From: Pseudomonadota bacterium
GTDB lineage: Bacteria; Verrucomicrobiota; Verrucomicrobiia; Chthoniobacterales; UBA6821
Assembly (NCBI GenBank): GCA_009928265.1
Contig: RFPR01000075.1
Span: 1-9,630, forward strand
Length of the DNA stretch: 9,630 nucleotides
Direction of reading: 5' to 3'
Shown: positions 1-6,433 of the stretch, one piece after another
Layout of the letters: the number at the start of each line of letters is the position of its first letter
Numbering within the stretch: the stretch's first letter is position 1
Position numbers and translations under genes: made by a program
Notes under the pieces: model-generated
The model's input: only the letters and a program-made list of their open reading frames with translations
What the model was told of the DNA's origin: nothing
Databases searched by the model: none

Positions 1-1471
1 TGCGGCCGTGGCGAGATTCCGCAGCTCAAGTAGGTCGGCGGTGATCCGGAAGTTCCAATAGAACTCCTGGATCTCGTTCTGCAGATTGCGAAGGCGGGTG
101 GCGGCGCGCTGCAGGCGCTTGTCGGTACGGACAATCCCGACGTAGTCCCACATGAGTCGGCGGATTTCATCCCAGTTGTGGTAGATGACGACCATCTCGT
201 CGACATCGCTTACCTTCCCGGGAAGCCATTCGGGAAGCTGGACCTCGATTCCCTGCCGGTGATGGTTTCGGCACGCCTTCAACGAAGCGCGGTGAGCCAT
301 GACAAGGGCCTCAAGGAGGGAGTTGCTGGCGAGGCGGTTGGCACCGTGAAGTCCGGTGCAGGCGACCTCGCCAACCGCGTAGAGTCCCCGAAGGGAAGTC
401 TCCCCGTTGAGGTCGGTCTTTACCCCTCCGCACTGATAGTGGGCGGCAGGGACCACGGGAATCCCCTGCTTGGTAATGTCGATGCCAAGTTCAAGGCACT
501 TGTCATGGATCATCGGAAAACGCTCCATGAGGAAGTCTGCCGGTTTGTGGGAAATATCCAGGTAGACGCTGGGACTCCCCGTGCGCTTCATCTCCGCATC
601 GATCGCGCGGGCCACCACGTCACGGGGGGCCAACTCCAGGCGCGGGTCGTATTTCTCCATGAACCTACGTCCCCGTGCATCGGTCAGGATCCCCCCTTCC
701 CCGCGGACCGCCTCGGTAATCAGGAAAGATTTTGCCTTGGGGTGGTGTGGGGTGGAACTGCATGAACTCCATGTTGGCCACCGTCGCTCCGGCCCTCCAT
801 GCCATGGCCACACCGTCGCCGGTCGCGATGTCGGGATTGGTTGTATAGAGATAGACACGACCGCACCCTCCCGTGGCGAGGACCGTGACATCGGTGCGGA
901 TCGTCTCGACGGTACCGCTCGCCTCGTCCAGCACATAGAGACCCACACAAGCATCCTGCATGGCATAGCCCAGCTTTCCGGTGGTGATCAGATCGACTGC
1001 GATGCGGTTCTCGAGGACGGTGATGGAGGGATGGGCGGCGACCGCTGCCAGCAGCGTCTTTTCGATTTCCAAGCCGGTGGCGTCCTTGGCATGGAGGATG
1101 CGGCGTTTGGAATGCCCTCCCTCGCGTCCAAGATCGGGTTCACGATGACCGTCTGGAGCCGTTCTCTCGTCAAAATGCATTCCAAGCCCCACAAGCTCGG
1201 CGATCCGCTCCGGTCCTTCCGAGATGATCGTCCGAACCACCTCCTCATGGCAGAGCCCGTCCCCAGCGATCAGCGTATCCTTCACATGAAGTGCCACGGA
1301 ATCCTCTGAACTTGTCACGCAGGCAATGCCACCCTGAGCCCAGGCAGTGTTGGAATCGGCCCGCGACTTCTTGGTCACGATCGCAACGGTCGCTCCGGTA
1401 GCCGCGACCTTGAGTGCGTAGGTCAGACCGGCGATCCCGCTGCCGATCACCACGTGGTCAAAAGTCTTCAT
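1..1471 (-). pseudogene. nadB: L-aspartate oxidase, frameshifted, 3' end beyond window
   Basis: NadB is the FAD enzyme that oxidises L-aspartate to iminoaspartate, the first step of de novo NAD synthesis; NadA then makes quinolinate. Residues 1-242 (1471 to 746) read as a normal N-terminus: FAD-binding GSGIAGLTYAL (10-20), NTAWAQGGIA (41-50), the EGGHSKRRILHAKD segment (117-130) and FMQFHPT (236-242). That frame then runs into 26 unrelated residues and stops at 665. The true protein resumes in another frame from the AAG at 738-736 (KAKSFLITEAVRGEGG) and stays open for 246 codons to base 1, with LELAPRDVVARAID, PAAHYQCGGV, GLHGANRLASNSLLEALV and HNWDEIRRLMWDYVGIVR. About 40-50 C-terminal residues should lie beyond the edge. 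The start is the ATG overlapping panC's stop (ATGA), which suggests translational coupling. The family assignment is secure. Whether the break is a real mutation, an assembly error or is bypassed by frameshifting is open. Confidence 0.9.
738..755 (-). repeat. 8-bp direct repeat at the nadB frameshift
   Basis: On the minus strand CCACCCCA occurs twice, at 755-748 and 745-738, separated by CA. In NadB relatives the protein here reads FHPT-x-LY-HP-K. The DNA reads codons for H, P, T (754-746), one stray C (745), then H, P, K (744-736). Codons for x-L-Y are missing except for a single C, which could be the last base of a TAC tyrosine codon. This is the arrangement expected from loss of 8 nt. Confidence 0.75.
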
Positions 1472-2322
1472 CGGGCAATGGGCAGGGCTAGGTTGTCAAG
1501 AAGGCGAACACCTCCCAATTTCACGGCGACCAAGGCCCGCGCCTTGGTTTCAGAAGTGAATCTGCCGATGGGCTCCAAGGTGGTCTCCTCGACGATCGAT
1601 GCATAGCTGAGGGTCGCCCCGGGAATCCGACCCAGATCACGGCGGAGTTGCCTCTCCAAAGAGGCAGGCTTGGCTCCCCCTTCCGCCTCCATCGCTGCTG
1701 CGGTGAGAGCCTGGAAGATCCTCGGGGCCATCATCCGTGCGTCGGGCGGCAGGAAGCGGTTACGGGAACTCAGGGCCAGCCCGTCCTCTTCGCGCACAAT
1801 AGGATGACCGACAATCCGGATCGGGAACTTGAGATCGCGGACCATCCGACGGACGACGGCAAGTTGTTGCCAGTCCTTCTCTCCGAAGACCGCGATGTCG
1901 GGACGGATAATCTGGAAAAGCATCGCCACAACGGTGCAAACCCCATCGAAGTGACCCGGGCGCTCCGCTCCCTCGAACCGGAGCGAAAGACTCTTTTCGG
2001 AAACCGCCACAGAGAAATCGGAGGCATACATCTCGCGGATATCGGGCCGGAAGAGCAGGTCCACCCCCTCACTCCTGCAGAGTGCTTCATCGGCGCGCAG
2101 GGGCCGGGGATAGCGGGACAAATCCTCGTTCGGTCCGAACTGCGTGGGATTGACGAAGATGGAGACTGCCACGGCCCCATCCTTTCCGGCCAAACGGCGT
2201 GCCCTTCGGATCAGGGCGGCATGCCCCGCGTGCAGGGCACCCATCGTGGGGACGAAGACGACCTTGCCCAAGGTTTTTCGCCGCCACTGAGAGACGGCAG
2301 CGGTCGTGACCGCCGTAATCAT
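1468..2322 (-). CDS. panC: Pantoate--beta-alanine ligase (pantothenate synthetase)
   Basis: PanC is a cytoplasmic enzyme that joins pantoate and beta-alanine using ATP, through a pantoyl-adenylate, in the last step of pantothenate (vitamin B5, CoA precursor) synthesis. The 284-residue length is typical. Family motifs are all present: PTMGALHAGH (25-34, the HIGH-type nucleotide motif), FVNPTQFGPNEDLSRYPR (56-73), RPGHFDGV (111-118), VFGEKDWQQLA (145-155) and SSRN (185-188). The frame is open 40 codons further upstream, but those codons give an arginine/proline/serine-rich stretch that overlaps secG. The ATG at 2322 places MITAV about 20 residues before the first motif, as in the family, and lies 7 bp after the secG stop. 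Only an AGGGG, one base from the ATG, resembles a ribosome site. The stop overlaps the nadB start by 4 bp, so secG, panC and nadB probably share one mRNA. Confidence 0.95.
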   Translation of the reverse strand: MITAVTTAAVSQWRRKTLGKVVFVPTMGALHAGHAALIRRARRLAGKDGAVAVSIFVNPTQFGPNEDLSRYPRPLRADEALCRSEGVDLLFRPDIREMYASDFSVAVSEKSLSLRFEGAERPGHFDGVCTVVAMLFQIIRPDIAVFGEKDWQQLAVVRRMVRDLKFPIRIVGHPIVREEDGLALSSRNRFLPPDARMMAPRIFQALTAAAMEAEGGAKPASLERQLRRDLGRIPGATLSYASIVEETTLEPIGRFTSETKARALVAVKLGGVRLLDNLALPIAR

Positions 2323-2329
2323 GCCCCTA

Positions 2330-2638
2330 CTACTTGGCGGGGGAGGCCGCCGGCGGAGGCGACTTGAGTAGCTGTTTCTGAATCGCGGTGGGACCGGCGG
2401 TGGCCCTGACCTGAAGGACCGAAATGAGCAGGGTGAGAGCAAAGAAGATTCCGCCCATCCAGACAGTGAACTTGGTCAGCACTGTGGTTGTCTGGGCACC
2501 GAAGAGATTGTCGGTAAGCCCTCCACCGAACGCAGCGCCGAGTCCCTCGTTCTTGGGACGTTGCATGAGGATTGCCAAGATCATCAATAGGCAAACAATC
2601 ACGAGCAGGGAAATGAGAAGGGGCATCAGGAGCCACAT
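2330..2638 (-). CDS. secG: Preprotein translocase subunit SecG
   Basis: SecG is the small auxiliary subunit of the SecYEG channel, which moves unfolded proteins across the inner membrane with SecA. The 102-residue protein has the expected two membrane segments (about 2-25 and 57-77). They are joined by the signature cytoplasmic loop LMQRPKNEGLGAAFGGG (24-40), followed by FGAQTTTVLTKFT (46-58). The C-terminal 25 residues are a Pro/Ala/Lys-rich tail of no clear function. The ATG at 2638 is right because TM1 begins immediately after it. No Shine-Dalgarno sequence lies just upstream: a GGAGG sits about 30 nt away, inside the promoter spacer. secG heads a tight operon with panC (7 bp downstream) and nadB, and is divergent from accB. 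Confidence 0.93.
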   Translation of the reverse strand: MWLLMPLLISLLVIVCLLMILAILMQRPKNEGLGAAFGGGLTDNLFGAQTTTVLTKFTVWMGGIFFALTLLISVLQVRATAGPTAIQKQLLKSPPPAASPAK

Positions 2639-2647
2639 AAGAATTAC

Positions 2648-2677
2648 ATTACAGAGTAAAAGGCTGCCTCCTGTAAA
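2648..2677 (-). promoter_or_regulatory. Candidate sigma70-type promoter for secG-panC-nadB
   Basis: Reading the minus strand, TTTACA (2677-2672) and TGTAAT (2653-2648) each match the consensus -35 and -10 hexamers at five of six positions, with an 18-nt spacer. A second, overlapping TGTAAT lies at 2648-2643. Only 9 nt separate the first -10 from the secG ATG, so transcription should begin within a few bases of the start codon. This is a match by eye with no expression evidence. Confidence 0.5.
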
Positions 2678-2743
2678 GCGGGATCCGTTGCTTGACCTTT
2701 CGGGAGCGCAAACCGCAAACTAATCCTTTCCAACCACCAAAGC

Positions 2744-3301
2744 ATGGCACGCAATACCAAGACCTCCAAAAAATCCGCCAAAGTTCCCGCCAAAACCGTC
2801 TCCCCGGCCAAGGCCACCAAGTCCGCCAAGTCGACGGGACAGGAGGATTTCCCCGAGGTCCGCTCGTTAATCGAACTTCTCAAGAAGAACCACTTGGCCG
2901 TCCTAGAGTTCGAGAAAGGTGACCTCCGCGTTACTCTCAAAACCACGGCCGGCGCCGCCGGTGGCGGAACTTTCCTGCAAGCCCCTGTCGCCGCTTCCCC
3001 GACGCCAACTCCCCAAGCCGTCATGCCCTCGGCTGACGTCCTGGCCGCCGAGCCCCCCAAGGGGAACTACAAGGAGATCACCTCACCGATGGTCGGCACA
3101 TTCTATTCCTCCCCCTCGCCCGAGACCCCGGCATTTATTGAGGCCGGCAAGTCGGTCAATCCCGACACCGTGGTTTGCATCATCGAGGCGATGAAGGTCA
3201 TGAACGAGATCAAGGCGGAGATCTCCGGCAAGGTCGTCGAGGTGGTTGCCGAGAATGGCAAGCCCGTCCAGTTCGGTCAGGTCCTTTTCCGGGTCAGCTA
3301 A
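2744..3301 (+). CDS. accB: Biotin carboxyl carrier protein of acetyl-CoA carboxylase
   Basis: AccB carries the biotin that AccC carboxylates and that the AccA/AccD carboxyltransferase uses to turn acetyl-CoA into malonyl-CoA, the first committed step of fatty-acid synthesis. The 185 residues fall into four parts. Residues 1-32 are a basic Lys/Ala/Ser/Thr-rich extension. Residues 36-67 are the usual N-terminal AccB region (SLIELLKKNHLAVLEFEKGD). Residues 68-106 are a Gly/Ala/Pro linker. Residues 109-185 are the biotinyl domain, with PMVGTFYSSPSPE and the biotinylation motif EAMKVMNE, the modified lysine being K151. The ATG at 2744 is the first start in frame; no Shine-Dalgarno sequence is visible. 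accC follows after 31 bp, the usual accBC pairing. The basic extension is longer than in E. coli AccB (156 residues); translation could start later, but no in-frame ATG lies before the conserved region. Confidence 0.95.
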   Translation: MARNTKTSKKSAKVPAKTVSPAKATKSAKSTGQEDFPEVRSLIELLKKNHLAVLEFEKGDLRVTLKTTAGAAGGGTFLQAPVAASPTPTPQAVMPSADVLAAEPPKGNYKEITSPMVGTFYSSPSPETPAFIEAGKSVNPDTVVCIIEAMKVMNEIKAEISGKVVEVVAENGKPVQFGQVLFRVS

Positions 3302-3332
3302 GGCATCCCGGAACTCCAAGACCACCGGACCC

Positions 3333-4697
3333 ATGTTTAAGAAAGTCCTCATCGCCAACCGCGGCGAGATCGCACTTCGCATCATCCGCGCCTGCAAAGA
3401 GCTCGGTATCGGCACCGTCGCCGTCTATTCCGAGCCCGACATCGATTCCCTGCACGTCCAACTGGCCGACGAGGCCGTCTGCATCGGTCCCGCCGCAGGC
3501 AGTGAAAGCTACCTCAAGATCGACCGCATCCTAAGCGCGGCTGAGATCACCGACGTCGATGCGATCCATCCCGGCTACGGCTTCCTTGCCGAGAACGCCC
3601 ACTTCGCCGAGGTCTGCGCCTCGGCCAATATCGCCTTCGTGGGGCCCTCCCCCGAATCGATCCGCCTCATGGGCGACAAAAACAGTGCCCGTGACTGCGC
3701 CAAGAAGGCTGGCGTTCCCATCTCTCCCGGAAGCGACGGCGTTGTGCAGGACGAGAAGGAGGCCATCAATGTCGCACGCAAAATCGGCTACCCCGTCATG
3801 ATCAAGGCTGTCGCGGGAGGCGGCGGACGCGGCATGCGCATGGCCCATAACGAGGGAAGCCTCGTCCAGGGATTCCATAGCGCCCGAATGGAAGCCGACA
3901 AGGCCTTCGGCAATCCCGATGTCTACATCGAGAAGCTGATCGTTAACCCCCACCATATCGAGTTTCAGGTCTTCGGCGACAAGCACGGCAACATCGTCCA
4001 CCTAGGCGAACGCGACTGCTCCCTGCAGCGCCGCAACCAAAAGATCCTCGAGGAGTGCCCTTCACCGCTTGTGACGGAGGATCTCCGCAAGCGCATGGGC
4101 GAGGCCTCGGTCAACCTCTGCAAGACCGTCGGCTATTACAATGCCGGCACCATCGAGTATCTCGTCGATGACGATCTGAACTTCTACTTCATGGAGATGA
4201 ACACCCGTATCCAGGTAGAGCATCCCGTGACCGAGGAGGTCTACGGCGTCGATCTCGTCAAACAGCAGCTCATGGTGGCCGCGGGACAACCACTCACTGA
4301 TCATCTTCGGAACGCCAAACCCCGGCTCCACTCCATCGAGTGTCGTATTAACGCCGAGGATCCCGAGCGCAACTTCATGCCCTGCCCAGGCAAGATCGAG
4401 GCCTACTACGCCCCGGGTGGCCGCGGCATCCGCATCGACTCCCACGCCTACGCCGGATACCCCATCCCTCCGAACTACGACTCCATGATCTCCAAGATGA
4501 TCGCCACCGCCTCCACACGGGAGGCCGCGATCAGCCGCATGGAGCGTGCCCTCGGCGAGTATCAGGTCATCGGCATCAAGACCACAATTCCGCTCCACCG
4601 GGCCATCATGCAGAACGCCGATTTCCGCAATGGACACTACAGCACCGGGTTTCTCGAAAAATTCCTGAAAGACGGTGTTCCCGTCGTAAAGGACTAG
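3333..4697 (+). CDS. accC: Acetyl-CoA carboxylase, biotin carboxylase subunit
   Basis: AccC uses ATP and bicarbonate to carboxylate the biotin on AccB, in the cytoplasm. At 454 residues it matches the family length. The biotin carboxylase N-domain opens with MFKKVLIANRGEIALRIIRA. The ATP-grasp lid has AGGGGRGM (161-168). Catalytic and nucleotide-binding residues known from the E. coli enzyme are in place: K116, K158, K237, E288, N290, R292, E296 (in EMNTRIQVEHPVTE) and R338. The C-domain has CRINAEDP and PPNYDSMISK. The frame is open back to an ATG at 3246, but that would overlap accB by 56 bp and add 29 non-homologous residues. The ATG at 3333 begins exactly at the conserved N-terminus. It is probably co-transcribed with accB; thiE follows after 58 bp with no terminator visible. 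Confidence 0.97.
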   Translation: MFKKVLIANRGEIALRIIRACKELGIGTVAVYSEPDIDSLHVQLADEAVCIGPAAGSESYLKIDRILSAAEITDVDAIHPGYGFLAENAHFAEVCASANIAFVGPSPESIRLMGDKNSARDCAKKAGVPISPGSDGVVQDEKEAINVARKIGYPVMIKAVAGGGGRGMRMAHNEGSLVQGFHSARMEADKAFGNPDVYIEKLIVNPHHIEFQVFGDKHGNIVHLGERDCSLQRRNQKILEECPSPLVTEDLRKRMGEASVNLCKTVGYYNAGTIEYLVDDDLNFYFMEMNTRIQVEHPVTEEVYGVDLVKQQLMVAAGQPLTDHLRNAKPRLHSIECRINAEDPERNFMPCPGKIEAYYAPGGRGIRIDSHAYAGYPIPPNYDSMISKMIATASTREAAISRMERALGEYQVIGIKTTIPLHRAIMQNADFRNGHYSTGFLEKFLKDGVPVVKD

Positions 4698-4755
4698 CGG
4701 CTCGTACTCAGTCCACTGGGAAACAGGCGATAGTCAATCCCTGGCACCTGACACC

Positions 4756-5382
4756 ATGAAGCCGATCGCTGACTGCCGTCTCTACGGGATCCTCGACACG
4801 GGATATGTCTCGCCGGAGCGCATGGCTGACATGGCACGCTCCCTGATTGCGGGCGGGATCGATATCCTTCAACTACGTGCCAAGAAGGAGACGCCCGAGG
4901 CTATCCTTTCCATGGCCCGCGGGATCGCAACCCTCTGCCGGGAAGCCGAAGTTCCCTTCATCCTCAACGACTACCCCTCACTTGTCCGTGAGGCTGGAGC
5001 CGACGGTGCCCATGTCGGGCAGGACGATATGTCAGTTCAGGAAGCACGGAAACTCGCAGGTCCCGGTGCACTGGTCGGAAAATCGACCCATTCGCTGCAA
5101 CAGGCACTCGCTACGGCTACCGAGTCGCCCGACTACATCGGCTTCGGGCCGCTTTTCGCCACTCCTACCAAGCCTGATTACCAACCGATCGGAATGGCGG
5201 AGATCTCCGAAGTCCATGCCCGTGTTTCCCTGCCGGTCTTCTGCATCGGGGGGATCAAGGAGTCCAACCTGAACGAAGTGATCCATGCCGGGGCCTTCCG
5301 CGTCGTGATCGTTTCCGACCTCCTGAAGGCTGACGATCCGTCCGCTCGGACTGCAGCCTGCAAGGTTCTACTCAGGACCTGA
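4756..5382 (+). CDS. thiE: Thiamine-phosphate synthase
   Basis: ThiE condenses the pyrimidine HMP-PP with thiazole phosphate to give thiamine phosphate, the joining step of vitamin B1 synthesis, in the cytoplasm. The 208-residue length and a single TIM-barrel fit the family. Visible motifs are the pyrimidine/pyrophosphate site QLRAK (39-43) and ND (71-72), GAHVGQDDM (84-92), GKSTHS (108-113), the thiazole-phosphate loop GPLFATPTK (131-139), and the phosphate-binding GGI (165-167) and VIVSDLL (184-190). The intact QLRAK, ND and GQDD residues argue for ThiE rather than the aminase-like regulator TenI. The ATG at 4756 is preceded by no clear ribosome site. No TPP riboswitch fits in the 58-bp gap after accC. 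The methyltransferase gene starts 4 bp after its stop. Confidence 0.93.
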   Translation: MKPIADCRLYGILDTGYVSPERMADMARSLIAGGIDILQLRAKKETPEAILSMARGIATLCREAEVPFILNDYPSLVREAGADGAHVGQDDMSVQEARKLAGPGALVGKSTHSLQQALATATESPDYIGFGPLFATPTKPDYQPIGMAEISEVHARVSLPVFCIGGIKESNLNEVIHAGAFRVVIVSDLLKADDPSARTAACKVLLRT

Positions 5383-5386
5383 CCCA

Positions 5387-6433
5387 GTGCATCAGGAGGA
5401 AACGATCCTCAGCTTTCTTCTGGGCATTCAGAAGGAGTACGGAAGCGCCATTCCCTTCCACAGATTCATGGCGGAGGCCCTACACCACCACCGTTTTGGT
5501 TACTACGGGGCACACATTACCGACGTTGGGGCACGCGGCGATTTCTCGACCTCCGCAACGCTCTCTACCAGGCTCGGATCCGCCATCGCTTCTTGGGCCC
5601 TTGCGCGCGCAGGGGAGCGTGGCTGGAAGCGACTCCCCCTCGTCGAGATCGGAGCAGGAAGCGGGGAACTCGCGCGCACGATCCTACGGCAACTCGGATG
5701 GTTCCGGCGATTGCATGCCGATTACGTGATCGTCGAGAGTTCCCCCGTCCTACGCACGCGCCAGAAGCGTCTGCTTGGTCGTCTCCGAGTGAGGTGGCAT
5801 GACTCCGTGGAGTTAGCCTTGGAGGCACTCGGGGGCCGGGCACTGATTTTCAGCAATGAACTGGTCGACGCCTTCCCATGCAGACTCTTTGAAAAGACGC
5901 CAGAAGGATGGAGGGAACTTGGCGTGACCCTTTCACCGGAAGGAGGACTCTCGGAGTGTTTGATGGAAAGCCACCCGGGTGATCCGTGGTTCTCAACACT
6001 GGGCCCTTTGCCAACGGGACAGCGAGTGGAACGGCATGATTCCTACCGCTTATGGTTAACTTCCTGGGCGTCTTCCTGGCGCGAAGGATCCCTGCTCACG
6101 ATTGATTACGGCGACCTTGCCCAAGACCTTTATGCAAAAAGCCCCGCTGGATCACTCAGAGGCTATTGGAAACACCATCGCCTCACGGGTCGCGAGGTGT
6201 ACGCACGTTTCGGAAAACAGGATCTAACCGCAGATGTTAACTTCAGCGACCTCATGGAATGGGGCAACCAACTGGGATGGGAAAACAGACGCCTCAACAC
6301 ACAACGGGAATTCCTTCAAAACTGGACTCCCCACCCGAAATCAGAAGAGAGGGACTCGATTCTTGATTCACCCGAGGGCGCCGGAGCGGCCTTCAAGGTC
6401 TTGGAACAACAACCCCGGAAGCAACTATTGTGA
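5387..6433 (+). CDS. SAM-dependent methyltransferase, MidA/NDUFAF7 (DUF185) family
   Basis: This class I SAM methyltransferase belongs to the family of mitochondrial MidA/NDUFAF7, which methylates an arginine of a complex I subunit. The substrate of bacterial members is generally unknown, and nothing here identifies one. Family hallmarks in order are HRFGYYGAHI (35-44), GDFSTSA (51-57), the SAM-binding motif LVEIGAGSGELA (85-96), SNELVDAFP (156-164), LLTIDYGD (236-243), and GKQDLTADVNFSDL (276-289). The 348 residues are close to family length. The start is a GTG at 5387, 4 bp after the thiE stop, which suggests coupling to thiE. An AGGAGG at about 5393-5398 lies inside the gene and precedes no good start, and the next ATG (5468) would remove a conserved N-terminal part. 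The stop overlaps the convergent lptD by 9 bp. Confidence 0.88.
   Translation: MHQEETILSFLLGIQKEYGSAIPFHRFMAEALHHHRFGYYGAHITDVGARGDFSTSATLSTRLGSAIASWALARAGERGWKRLPLVEIGAGSGELARTILRQLGWFRRLHADYVIVESSPVLRTRQKRLLGRLRVRWHDSVELALEALGGRALIFSNELVDAFPCRLFEKTPEGWRELGVTLSPEGGLSECLMESHPGDPWFSTLGPLPTGQRVERHDSYRLWLTSWASSWREGSLLTIDYGDLAQDLYAKSPAGSLRGYWKHHRLTGREVYARFGKQDLTADVNFSDLMEWGNQLGWENRRLNTQREFLQNWTPHPKSEERDSILDSPEGAGAAFKVLEQQPRKQLL

Noticed and set aside
178..1309. Two overlapping plus-strand open frames (178-765 and 581-1309)
   Set aside because: They lie antisense to nadB, whose conserved motifs are read on the minus strand; their translations resemble no protein family.
1648..2367. 239-codon open frame on the plus strand
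   Set aside because: Antisense to panC, with low-complexity composition; panC motifs clearly mark the minus strand as coding.
2323..2442. 40-codon upstream extension of panC
   Set aside because: It overlaps secG coding sequence and gives a Ser/Pro/Arg-rich stretch not found in PanC; ATG 2322 fits the family and the operon spacing.
2692..2724. accB promoter with TTGACC as -35
   Set aside because: No TATAAT-like hexamer lies at 16-19 nt; the nearest (ACTAAT) is 21 nt away with only four matches.
3246..3332. Upstream start for accC at 3246
   Set aside because: It would overlap accB by 56 bp and add 29 residues before the conserved MFKKVLIANRGEIA start.
3531..4637. Long minus-strand open frames opposite accC
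   Set aside because: Shadows of a GC-rich, strongly conserved accC; no family resemblance and no ribosome site.
4698..4755. TPP riboswitch or terminator ahead of thiE
   Set aside because: The 58-bp gap is too short for a THI element, shows none of its conserved blocks, and has no stem followed by a T run.
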